DNA of 64,000 nucleotides from Capsulimonadaceae bacterium. GTDB lineage: Bacteria; Armatimonadota; Armatimonadia; Armatimonadales; Capsulimonadaceae. Positions within the stretch are counted from its first letter, which is position 1. Each line of letters starts with the position of its first letter. The position numbers and the translations under genes were made by a program. Below, one piece after another: positions 54,806 to 63,280 of the stretch. Under the pieces are notes generated by a model that saw only the letters and a list, made by a program, of their open reading frames with translations, ran no database searches and was not told the origin of the DNA. The stretch covers positions 1 through 64,000 of the forward strand of contig JARLGU010000010.1 in assembly GCA_031292625.1 (NCBI GenBank). The letters run 5' to 3'.

Positions 54806-56104
54806 CTACTCCTTAGGCCAATTCGCGACGTACTCGCTGTTCTCCTCGAACATTTCATCGACCATCTCTGAAATCTTCGGCAGCGTGAGGACGGCCGCAG
54901 TCATCGGATCGGCCTGGATAGCCTGACGGATCAATCGGCGGTTCTTCGTGAGCGTGCCGGTAACCGCCATCTCGTGGACGGCAATGTGCGGGGCCATGAC
55001 CGCCGCAAGCTGCGGCGGAATCGCGCCGACCCGTCCCGGAGTGATGCCGGCCTTGCGTGCCACGCAAGGAACCTCGACGATTGCCTGCGGCGGAAGGTTG
55101 CTGATCAGTCCGCCGTTAGGCACGTTGCCGTAAAACTCGTTGACCGATCCCGTTTCCAGCGAGTGGATGATCCACGAGCCGTACTCTAGGCTGCGCTTGT
55201 AATTGATCGGGCGCGTGCCGGCGATCTGCTCTTCGATCTCGATCGTACGATCCTGGAAGTTTTTGGAGTCGACATTAAAGCCGAAGAATGTGGGCGCTCC
55301 GTATTGCGCCGGCGAGTCCTTCGATTTGCAAAACCAGGGATAGTATTCGAATTGGTGAATCGGGCCTTCGGCGGGATAGTGGTCGAGGTATGCCAGGAGT
55401 TCCAGCGGCGCTCGCAACATCGGGTTTTCGGCGATCTTTTTGTCAGAGATGGCCTTCAACATCGGATACATATCTTTGCCGTTGTGTTCGAGGCGCAGGT
55501 AGAAGTTGATATGGTTGATCCCGCCGGCCGTGTAGGTAATTTCGTTATGCGGGATGCCCAACCAATCGCCGAGGCCTTTGTAGGCGGCCTGAATACTGTG
55601 GCATAGGCCGATGACTTTGCTCCAGCCGCAATCGCGGAACGTCCAGCAGTTCATCGCCATCGGGTTTGCGTAGTTGAGCACCCAGGCGTTTGGCGCGACC
55701 GCCTGCAGATCCTCGACGATGCCCCGCAACACGGGGGCTGTACGCACGGTGCGGAAGACGCCGCCCGGCCCAATGGTATCGCTGACTGTCTGGTAAACGC
55801 CGTACTTGGCCGGTATGGCGACATCGCTGTGATAATGCTTCAGGCCTCCGACCATGATCGTGACGATCACATAGTCGGCGCCTTCGAGCGCCCGGCGGCG
55901 ATCCGTGGTCGAATCCGTCGTCGCGCGAATGCCAAGGTCGGCCGTCATCTTGCGTACCAATCGCTCGGAGCGGGTCGCGCGCTCCGCATCAACGTCCATG
56001 ATCGTCATGTGGATGTCCTGAAGCTCGGGAAAGCTAAACAGATCGACCGACACTTCGCGGACGAACTTCGCGCTGCCGCCGCCAATGAATACGATTTTGC
56101 TCAC
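54806..56104 (-). CDS. GH4 glycosidase, alpha-galactosidase-like
   Basis: This ~432-residue NAD- and Mn-dependent GH4 enzyme has the N-terminal dinucleotide motif IVFIGGGSAKF, the metal-binding Cys in GLCHSIQ and the His in GGINHINFY. The CHS form is typical of alpha-galactosidases in GH4. It is a cytoplasmic enzyme. GTG 56104 is preferred over ATG 56152 because of the strong AGGGGG site. A TATAAT box lies at 56188-56193. Confidence 0.8.
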   Translation of the reverse strand: MSKIVFIGGGSAKFVREVSVDLFSFPELQDIHMTIMDVDAERATRSERLVRKMTADLGIRATTDSTTDRRRALEGADYVIVTIMVGGLKHYHSDVAIPAKYGVYQTVSDTIGPGGVFRTVRTAPVLRGIVEDLQAVAPNAWVLNYANPMAMNCWTFRDCGWSKVIGLCHSIQAAYKGLGDWLGIPHNEITYTAGGINHINFYLRLEHNGKDMYPMLKAISDKKIAENPMLRAPLELLAYLDHYPAEGPIHQFEYYPWFCKSKDSPAQYGAPTFFGFNVDSKNFQDRTIEIEEQIAGTRPINYKRSLEYGSWIIHSLETGSVNEFYGNVPNGGLISNLPPQAIVEVPCVARKAGITPGRVGAIPPQLAAVMAPHIAVHEMAVTGTLTKNRRLIRQAIQADPMTAAVLTLPKISEMVDEMFEENSEYVANWPKE

Positions 56105-56369
56105 GGAGAATTCCCCCTTGCCGTCCTCTTTCGGGACGATGCAATTGATCATCGAAAATGTGTAGAGGTATGAGGTCCTACCAGTGTATTATATCCTGAT
56201 CCGTCGTTTTGCACGATGCATTGGCGAGGCTTTTAGAGGGGAATCGCGTTTGGCGGTTAATTTCGCGTAACCCGCGTCAGAGATGCCGGAGCGGCATGCC
56301 CCGCGGCATTCTATCGCCGACGCGCTGTTAGGCCCGGTTCATAATTTCGCTTTACTTGGCGAGTGCGCG
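56105..56369. other. Gap upstream of GH4 gene
   Basis: It holds the GH4 leader with a TATAAT box (minus strand, 56188-56193). A small ATGCCG/CGGCAT hairpin lies at about 56283-56297, possibly a terminator of the pseudopilin unit. No gene is supported. Confidence 0.4.
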
Positions 56370-57203
56370 CTATTCGTAGGCCGACGTCGTGCCGATCGTC
56401 GTATCGTCAGGGTTATAAATCAGCGTGTTCGAAGGCGGATACTGGTTCGTATATCCCCACGGGTTTGAGCACGCGTTCGCGGCCATTTGGAAGGTATATG
56501 GATTCGCCGATGTCGTGACGCTCGGATACCACTTGACGTGTCCGTCGGCCATTGCATAGTTGCACCCGCCGGAATGGCGGACGGCCGCGACGGCTCCGTC
56601 ACAGACATTGTTTCCGGTTCCGGCGCCGCCGGGCACATCCCGTGCGAGTTCGCTGCCGCCGAGGACCGAAGCGTTCGGATTCGGCATGGCGAATGTTAAA
56701 GCGGTACCGGTTGGGATGGACAATCCAGCGGTTGTCGTGTTGGCGCCTCCAAGGGCATCCGCGAACGCCACGGTGGATGCGGGATATTGCAGGGTGGTTA
56801 TCGGTCTCGGCGGAAGGGCGCCCGTGCCGTTATTGTATATCATCCCGAGCAACCAGTTGTACGTATAGTCGAGCGCGCTTCCGCCAATGCTCTGGCTAGG
56901 ACATGTAAATACCTGGTTGCTTTTGATGTAGGGGTAAACGCAGGCGCACCAGTTGAAGTTGCTCGGAGATCCGCTGGACGGGCCGACCCGAAGGGGAACC
57001 AGCATTTCGTCGTAGTCCTGGGAGTACTGTACGGCGGCGAGCCCAATCTGCTTCAGGTTGCTCGCACACGACGACTGCCGGGCCTTCTCGCGAGCGGTCG
57101 CGAAAACGGGAAACAGAATTGCCGCGAGAATCGCGATAATGGCGATAACAACTAGTAATTCGATAAGAGTGAATGCTCGCTTTTTGGAATGCGTCTGTTT
57201 CAT
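56370..57203 (-). CDS. DUF1559-type prepilin-like protein (pseudopilin) upstream of GH4-CE15
   Basis: This 277-residue protein has [10 protein letters not shown], the helix and [22 protein letters not shown]9-DG is [14 protein letters not shown]. The ATG has a strong AGGAGGAG site. It is very similar along its length to the pseudopilin at 28597-29445, including FNWC, PYIKS, FTCPSQS and the Asp-rich C-terminus. It is the first gene of the cluster with GH4 and CE15 and has its own near-consensus promoter. Confidence 0.85.
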   Translation of the reverse strand: MKQTHSKKRAFTLIELLVVIAIIAILAAILFPVFATAREKARQSSCASNLKQIGLAAVQYSQDYDEMLVPLRVGPSSGSPSNFNWCACVYPYIKSNQVFTCPSQSIGGSALDYTYNWLLGMIYNNGTGALPPRPITTLQYPASTVAFADALGGANTTTAGLSIPTGTALTFAMPNPNASVLGGSELARDVPGGAGTGNNVCDGAVAAVRHSGGCNYAMADGHVKWYPSVTTSANPYTFQMAANACSNPWGYTNQYPPSNTLIYNPDDTTIGTTSAYE

Positions 57204-57258
57204 TATACGCTCCTCCTATCGTCGATAACCGGCTCGATTACCTACTTTAGCTTGAATT

Positions 57259-57287
57259 ATAGTAACATTTGTTTTACGTATTGTCAA
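57259..57287 (-). promoter_or_regulatory. Promoter of the pseudopilin gene
   Basis: On the minus strand: TTGACA (57282-57287), a 17-bp spacer and TACTAT (57259-57264) with TGT before it. Confidence 0.75.
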
Positions 57288-57687
57288 GGCGAACGCGAAC
57301 GCGTCAAGGCGGCACTTTCTCGGGCAGACCTTTCTCGCATGGCGAACGCCTTTGGAATGAGGCTATGTGAAGACTATATTGCTACTGTGACAAAGGTGCG
57401 GTGTCACCGCGTACAATTTATCTGCGGCTGCAACAATCCCCCCAGGCATTATTGTTGCGCCGATCTTTCGCGAAGCGCGTTGCTAGCTACTTGGAAATCC
57501 TCATGGGAGCAAAGATTGGACAGGCCGGTTTGCGTTGGCGGCGCAGTCAGGCTCGAAGCTTAATTGCGTGGAGCTGCTAGATTTCTTGACCTTGTGGAAC
57601 CGGTCATTTTCGTGGTGTAGTATTCTATGTCTTGTTTGGAATTAAGACATATGACGTGACATTCATTAAGACTGACTTAAAATTGTC
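57288..57687. promoter_or_regulatory. Gap with an operator-like inverted repeat near its right end
   Basis: No gene is recognised in this ~400-bp gap between divergent units. At 57626-57651, TATGTCTT and AAGACATA form a perfect 8-bp inverted repeat around ten bases, about 60 bases before the LacI promoter: a candidate upstream LacI operator. Confidence 0.5.
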
Positions 57688-57716
57688 TTGACATAGGTGT
57701 ACATCAGTGATATACT
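57688..57716 (+). promoter_or_regulatory. Near-consensus promoter giving a leaderless LacI mRNA
   Basis: TTGACA (57688-57693), a 17-bp spacer and TATACT (57711-57716) with extended TGA. The start of transcription predicted six to seven bases after the -10 coincides with the GTG start codon at 57723. Confidence 0.8.
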
Positions 57717-57722
57717 CATGAA

Positions 57723-58787
57723 GTGAACACTATTGAAGAAATTGCAATGAGGGCTGGCGTTTCCACCGCAACCGTATCAAGGACTTTTCATTCGCCAGCA
57801 AAGATTAATCGGGAGACGGCGACCAGGATTCTCCAGATCGCGGACCAGCTAAAGTACTCGCCGCGGCCAGGGCGATCAAAACGCAAACTTACTGGTGGTC
57901 ACATTGCTATGGAATCGGTCAATGCGGGTGATATTGGGTTCTTATTCTTCTCCGAAAATCCGAAACAGCTTTATGCTAGCGATTCATTTTACGGATTAGT
58001 GTTGCATGGTGTGCAAGTGCAGGCGAAGGTGCTTGGGCTAACTGTGGAAGTCGATATTGCCGACCGATACGAGGTGCCTACGTCTCTTCCGGCGATGATC
58101 GAGCAGCGTTCGGTTAAGGGCCTGCTTTTGGTTGGGTCTGCACCATCTCAGATCCTTACCTTTTTCTCTTCGGCTGCCCCGAATATCGTTTATGTGGATC
58201 GCCTTGATCCGAGCGGAGAACGGGATGCAATACTGTCCGACGGAATTGGTGGGGCTCTCACTGTTATGAGGCATCTCGGCGATCTTGGACACCGCAAGAT
58301 AGCGTTTGTCTGCCCTGCTTCAGAGGCAGAAACGTTTAATGAGCGCTATCAGGGCTTCCAGCTCTACTGCAACGACAAAGACATCCCGCTTGATCCCAGG
58401 ATGGTCGTAATCGAGGAGGGATACAATAACCTGCGGTCTCGTGTCGAGGCTCTCGTAACCTCGCCTTACGCCCCAACTGCGATATTTGCAGCAAACGATC
58501 TCACAGCGGCGATGGTGTTGCATGCTTGTCATGCGCGTTCCATAAGCGTGCCGGGGCAGGTGAGCGTCGTAGGATTCGACGATATGGATCTGGCCAAGCA
58601 CGTCTGGCCACCTTTGACGACTCTGCACGTTGACATCGAAGGAATCGGACAGCAAGCCGCGCTCAGGTTGTACGAACGGATGACTTTCCTATCGCCTAGC
58701 GCTTCCCGTCTGGCGCCTGCTACGATTCGAGTACATGGTAGCTTGGTTGTAAGGGAATCTACCGCCCCGCCTTCAAGCGTAGCCTAG
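57723..58787 (+). CDS. LacI family transcriptional regulator
   Basis: This 354-residue protein has the LacI HTH (IEEIAMRAGVSTATVSRTF, residues ~4-22) and a periplasmic-binding-like effector domain. The GTG start sits at the predicted transcription start, with no ribosome site. It leads an operon with a pseudopilin and a GH5 enzyme and probably binds the inverted repeat at 57626-57651. Confidence 0.85.
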   Translation: MNTIEEIAMRAGVSTATVSRTFHSPAKINRETATRILQIADQLKYSPRPGRSKRKLTGGHIAMESVNAGDIGFLFFSENPKQLYASDSFYGLVLHGVQVQAKVLGLTVEVDIADRYEVPTSLPAMIEQRSVKGLLLVGSAPSQILTFFSSAAPNIVYVDRLDPSGERDAILSDGIGGALTVMRHLGDLGHRKIAFVCPASEAETFNERYQGFQLYCNDKDIPLDPRMVVIEEGYNNLRSRVEALVTSPYAPTAIFAANDLTAAMVLHACHARSISVPGQVSVVGFDDMDLAKHVWPPLTTLHVDIEGIGQQAALRLYERMTFLSPSASRLAPATIRVHGSLVVRESTAPPSSVA

Positions 58788-58825
58788 CTAAACTGACTGA
58801 GTGGGTATTTTGAAATGAGGATAAT

Positions 58826-59605
58826 ATGAAAAAATATGGTTTCACTCTTATAGAATTATTAGTCGTTATTGCCATTATTGCTATTCTTGCTGCGATTCTT
58901 TTCCCTGTATTCGCCAAAGCTCGGGAAAAATCGCGGCAAGCGGCTTGCTTGAGCAACGAGAAGCAACTTGGGCTAGCCGTCGCGCAGTATCTCCAAGATT
59001 ACGACGGGGTCTTCCCAATGCGATACTACCCAAACAGCAATCCGCTGGTCGATTGGCAAATGGTAATCCTGCCCTATGTCAAGAGCGTAGGCGTATTTAG
59101 TTGTCCCGATAACCTTAGCACCGGCGCAGGAGTGGCTTATACGTCCCCGGCAATGCCAATCTCATATGCTCCCAATTGTGTCGATAACCCACTTGGCGTC
59201 GATCAGATCGGCCTATTTGGAGACACGTTGACCAGCAATTCTGCAAATGAATCACAAATAGCCATCCCTGCGAGCGTAGTCGAGTTGTGTGAAATCAACT
59301 GGAATAATTCGGATTTTGTCGTCAACAACAATTGGTATGTCACGTGCGGCGGCACATTGACGAACTGCACCGTCGCCGGCAATCGCTCCGCGCCAGCGCT
59401 TTTCGCAGGGCACACGGGTTTGAGCAATATTCTCTACGCCGATGCACACGTTAAGGCGACAAACCTGATGAATACCCTATCTAGCACGGAGGGAGGGGGC
59501 GGGCAGGTAGACGCATGGACCCGGGACGGAAGCAACCTGCCATCGGGGCTAAGTTACGCTCAGGCTATTTTATCCGGCGCCACCGCTTACTATGCCGGCA
59601 AATAA
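58826..59605 (+). CDS. DUF1559-type prepilin-like protein (pseudopilin) between LacI and GH5 genes
   Basis: This 259-residue protein has a five-residue leader, [10 protein letters not shown] and the hydrophobic helix, then [19 protein letters not shown]. The H-X9-DG motif is changed: the segment reads [14 protein letters not shown], with Ala for Gly. The ATG has GAGGATA upstream, 38 bases after the LacI stop. The GH5 gene follows after 71 bases. It is the shortest of the six pseudopilins in the window. Confidence 0.85.
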   Translation: MKKYGFTLIELLVVIAIIAILAAILFPVFAKAREKSRQAACLSNEKQLGLAVAQYLQDYDGVFPMRYYPNSNPLVDWQMVILPYVKSVGVFSCPDNLSTGAGVAYTSPAMPISYAPNCVDNPLGVDQIGLFGDTLTSNSANESQIAIPASVVELCEINWNNSDFVVNNNWYVTCGGTLTNCTVAGNRSAPALFAGHTGLSNILYADAHVKATNLMNTLSSTEGGGGQVDAWTRDGSNLPSGLSYAQAILSGATAYYAGK

Positions 59606-59676
59606 AACGCCGGAAGGTCGAACGATGCGCTCCATAGACCACTGCGAGCCGCTCATTTTCTAGAAGGAATGGTTTA

Positions 59677-61191
59677 ATGAAGATAACGTTGATATCAATT
59701 TTACTGCTGGCGGCTTTGAGTTTCCCGGCGGCAGCCGATCTCGCCCCCATTCATGTCGAAGGACAGAACCTGGTCGCAAGTGGACATCCGGTTCGACTTC
59801 GAGGCATCAACTGGGCTTGGTGGCATCTGAAAGGAACGCAATATAACGAGGACGATATGCGTCATGTCTCCAAGTGGGGCTGCAATGTCATCAGGCTCGC
59901 GTTTACGTACAGCGACCTCGAGCGCACCGATCATCCTGGCGTTTGGCGTCACGACGGTTTTCGAGATATCGACAACGTGCTGCAGTGGGCAAAGAATAAT
60001 GGCGTCTATGTTATCTTAGACATGCACGTAGTGCGTGGAGGTCAGGCCAGGCAACCATACAATGACGGAGGAAAAAACCTGTTCTGGCAAAGCCAGGATG
60101 ATCAGGATTCGTTTGTCGCGTTGTGGTGCGAAATTGCTCGGCGATACCGCAATCGGCCGGAAGTGGCAGCCTATGAATTGATGAACGAACCGGACACTGA
60201 AGGCCATTTTGATCGTTTGATTTCTATTTATAAAAGAACGATTGATGCCATTCGCACTGTCGATTCGCGAAAAGTTATTGTCGTCGACGGTGACCAGATG
60301 TCAGGGCCGAAAACCCTTGTCGATGGTATCAAGCTGGTAGACGACAACATACTTTACACATTCCATTGCTACATTGGATGTTCCAATACATGCTGGTGGA
60401 TTAAGAATGCGAAAGATGGAAAGAAACTAAGCGGAACGCAAGACTGGCAGTATGTCGATGAAGAATGCACGGTGCCGGAAAATGCACTGCAGACAAGTGT
60501 TATGCTACGTTCGAGCGCCAACTCCGGCACTGCCTGGTTCGACGACGTGCGCGTCGAGGATGAGAATGGCAAGTTGCTTCAATCAGGGAGTTTTGATAAT
60601 GGACCAAATGGATTCCAGGCTGAGCGAGATCCGGTTTCGTCAATGGCGTTCGATCCCAGGCTTGGACATGTAGCGCCAGGCAGTTTGAGTGTCCACGGAA
60701 CAGCTGATTACAATGGCTGGCTGGGACCGCGATTCTTGGTAGAGCCCGGTCAAAAACTACATATCTCCGCGTGGGTCAAGACCAAGGAAGCTTCTGGCGA
60801 AACGTACATCACTGCTGCATTCTTCGGTCCATCCGATGGAATCGTGGGGACGCCGGACAACAGGGCCAGGCTGCGTTCTCAAATGGCGGATGCGGTAGCT
60901 TTTAGCCGTAAGTACGGTGTCCCCGTATGGGCAGGAGAGTTTGGCGCGACTGCGGACCAACCAGCAGACAGGCATCCAGGGGATTTTCAACAGAAGTGGG
61001 TGAGCACTTTGATCGATCTTTTTGAAGAAGCAGGGCTCAACTGGAGCTACTGGAACTTCAAGGAAACAACAAGTCCAGGAAGCATGGCTCTTCAGCCTGA
61101 AAAAAGTGACGGTAGCAATTATCCTGTGAACGAGACCCTTCTTACATCCTTAATGAGAGGATGGGCGCTTAATGCGAAGGGTGGGCAGTAG
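59677..61191 (+). CDS. Secreted GH5-type glycoside hydrolase with an inserted binding-like domain
   Basis: This 504-residue protein has a signal peptide (~1-20) and a cellulase-superfamily barrel: RGINWAWWH near 42, acid/base E171 in LMNEPD and nucleophile E421 in VWAGEFG. Between them residues ~250-385 form a beta-sandwich-like segment with GTAWFDDVRVED and a GPRFLVEPGQKLHISAWVK strand, like CBM4/9-type modules. So the second half of the barrel comes after the insertion. Endoglucanase or mannanase activity is likely. AAGGA precedes the ATG. Confidence 0.85.
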   Translation: MKITLISILLLAALSFPAAADLAPIHVEGQNLVASGHPVRLRGINWAWWHLKGTQYNEDDMRHVSKWGCNVIRLAFTYSDLERTDHPGVWRHDGFRDIDNVLQWAKNNGVYVILDMHVVRGGQARQPYNDGGKNLFWQSQDDQDSFVALWCEIARRYRNRPEVAAYELMNEPDTEGHFDRLISIYKRTIDAIRTVDSRKVIVVDGDQMSGPKTLVDGIKLVDDNILYTFHCYIGCSNTCWWIKNAKDGKKLSGTQDWQYVDEECTVPENALQTSVMLRSSANSGTAWFDDVRVEDENGKLLQSGSFDNGPNGFQAERDPVSSMAFDPRLGHVAPGSLSVHGTADYNGWLGPRFLVEPGQKLHISAWVKTKEASGETYITAAFFGPSDGIVGTPDNRARLRSQMADAVAFSRKYGVPVWAGEFGATADQPADRHPGDFQQKWVSTLIDLFEEAGLNWSYWNFKETTSPGSMALQPEKSDGSNYPVNETLLTSLMRGWALNAKGGQ

Positions 61192-61492
61192 TCACTGTGC
61201 GATGTTCTAGTGCTACCCTTGTCTTGAGCATATCGCGATCTTGGGACTGGACACAATCGATCTCGCGCATGTCGCCTAAAACAACTATCGTGTACACAAT
61301 CTCCGGCTTGTCCTCCACTTCTTCCGGGAAAGGCAGTCTCGGAGAGCGATTTTGTGATGAAGCTAATCGACTTTGATCCGGCGGCACATTCGCATTTGTC
61401 TAAGGCAGGCTTTATGCGTCTGCGCTCGCACCGTTTCCCCTCTTGGGGCTTGGCGGCGCGAGCGCACGGACGATGGCGCCCTGTCGTGGAGA
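61192..61492. other. Gap with decayed sequence
   Basis: A minus-strand frame (61169-61387) reads KPEIVYTIVVLGDMREIDCV and looks like the end of a protein, but it has no clear start or known family. It may be a remnant. Nothing else is recognised. Confidence 0.35.
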
Positions 61493-63031
61493 TTATTTCG
61501 CCGCAGGCCAATCGAGTACCTGTCCGGCTTGCTCAAGGCGAGATCGAAGGCGAGCGTACGAGATGCTTTGTACGGCGTCGACGCCGTCCGCGAGCGCGAC
61601 CGATGCCGCGACGGCGGCGGATTGCCCAAGGATGATGAACACCGGCTCCATGCGGATTGAGCCGTATGCGATATGCGACGCCGCCATGCACACCGGCACC
61701 AGCAGATTCGCGCACTCGGTTGCGCGTGGGACGATCGAACGATACGAGATAGGATACGGCCCAGTCGGAGCGACCTGGACGTCTCCTTCGTTGCGCACTC
61801 GCCCGTCGATTGCGAAACGGCGGCAATTGTGCGAATCCATGTTGTACGCCGCGAGGCCGACGGAATCGTCCGGCCGCCGCAGATGTCTGCAGTCCGCGTC
61901 CGTTGAAACGTAATCCGATACCATCCGGCGCGCCTCCCGGATATAAAGCTGATGCGGCCATCCGCCGGTCTCGACAAATTCGTCCTTTGCGAGCCCCCAC
62001 GAGTTAACCCATTTCCGCGCCTCGGCCGGCACGCGCTCGTCGGTCGCCAGGAACCAGAACAGCCCTTTCTGCCAGCGGACGTGAGCCTGGAAGATCGTCT
62101 CTCTCGCAGCGTACCCGGCGTCAGGATAAAGCCAGTTGCCGCCGATAAAATCCGTGGAAACCGCGCCGTGGTTATTCTTATCGACCTTGTCTCCTCGAAT
62201 GGCGTCGTACATGCCGTACACCTCGGAATGGTCGATTGCGTAATAGCGAGCGAGGAGTTCGTAGTCCCTCGGATCGTAGCCGCCGGGCTTTTCCCAGGGG
62301 ATAAGGTTGTCTGGTCGTTTCGTCAGGCAGAGCCGGAAATTGTATGCCTGTACGCGGTGGTCGCCCGTTCCGTTCGGAATTGGCCCGACGGGATCAATGC
62401 CGGGCAGCAAGCCGCTGGACGGATCGCCGGGGACGACGTAGGGATCGACGGGATGCTGGAACTGGTGCGCGTCACGATGTTGAACGCCGTTCAGCGTCTC
62501 GCCGTAGACGTCGTTGCTTTCGCGCCCAACGTGGTATGAGACGCCGGATTTCGCCATCAGATCGCCCTCGTATGAGCAGTCGATGAATATCCGCGCCTGC
62601 ACCGTAAGGCCTGACTCGGTCGTGATTGAGACGATCTTCTTCCCGTCGAGCGCAACGGTGTCCAGAAAGTGCCGGAAGTAGACCGGGATACCGTTCTGAG
62701 CGACCCATGCCTTGAGTGTTTCTTCTGCAACGGATGGCTCGAAGTGCCACTCTTCTTCGACGCCGTAATGCTTCCCGAATGCGCGATATAGCTCGCGGGA
62801 AAGTCCGCCGATTGCATCCTTGTTGCCGATGTCCGTTGCGCTAAGCCCGCCAGCGGTCAGCCCGCCGAGGTGTCCGCCGGGTTCAACGACTGCGACGGAA
62901 TGGCCGTCCCGAGCTGCTTGCACGGCCGCGATCACGCCTGCCGCGTTTCCGCCGTAGATGCAGATGTCGACGTCGATCGTTTGCGCCTCGCGCTCTTGCG
63001 GCGAGTGGTAGTAGTAAAGGTTTTCGTTCAT
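61493..63031 (-). CDS. FAD-dependent oxidoreductase (FAD_oxidored family), cytoplasmic
   Basis: This ~512-residue protein has the FAD motif ICIYGGNAAGVIAAVQAA near residue 24, EPGGHLGGLTAGGLS, and a C-terminal SIRMEPVFIILGQSAAVAA segment of this group. No signal peptide. ATG 63031 has AAGGAAT upstream. The substrate is unknown. It is convergent with the GH5 operon and followed upstream by repeat R2. Confidence 0.8.
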   Translation of the reverse strand: MNENLYYYHSPQEREAQTIDVDICIYGGNAAGVIAAVQAARDGHSVAVVEPGGHLGGLTAGGLSATDIGNKDAIGGLSRELYRAFGKHYGVEEEWHFEPSVAEETLKAWVAQNGIPVYFRHFLDTVALDGKKIVSITTESGLTVQARIFIDCSYEGDLMAKSGVSYHVGRESNDVYGETLNGVQHRDAHQFQHPVDPYVVPGDPSSGLLPGIDPVGPIPNGTGDHRVQAYNFRLCLTKRPDNLIPWEKPGGYDPRDYELLARYYAIDHSEVYGMYDAIRGDKVDKNNHGAVSTDFIGGNWLYPDAGYAARETIFQAHVRWQKGLFWFLATDERVPAEARKWVNSWGLAKDEFVETGGWPHQLYIREARRMVSDYVSTDADCRHLRRPDDSVGLAAYNMDSHNCRRFAIDGRVRNEGDVQVAPTGPYPISYRSIVPRATECANLLVPVCMAASHIAYGSIRMEPVFIILGQSAAVAASVALADGVDAVQSISYARLRSRLEQAGQVLDWPAAK

Positions 63032-63164
63032 CGTGGATTCCTTTGCGCGCGCGTTCGTGGAGTGGCGCGCGATCTTGAGGGTAACGTTAGGGAACGCATC
63101 GCGAGTCTCCTCCGAAAGATCGAAAACTGGCGGCGCTTGACCTTCCAACTCAGGCGCTTCGCGT

Positions 63165-63262
63165 CCGGCTTGCTAACAGGGTGCGTGTTAGGCGGCTAAA
63201 GAAACATGGCCAGCCCGGCCATGGAGGGGCATCTTAATCCTCATCTTCTCTTACGAAGCGAA
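63165..63262 (-). repeat. Dispersed repeat R2, inverse copy
   Basis: The inverse of this stretch matches 44592-44692 over ~95 bp with scattered differences. It holds the hairpin core GGCCAGCCCGGCC and lies between two minus-strand genes. Confidence 0.75.
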
Positions 63263-63280
63263 GTTCTAAATGTGATAAAC

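Noticed and set aside
57189-57563. 124-residue plus-strand frame in the gap before the LacI gene
   Set aside because: It crosses the divergent pseudopilin promoter, has no domain and no ribosome site.
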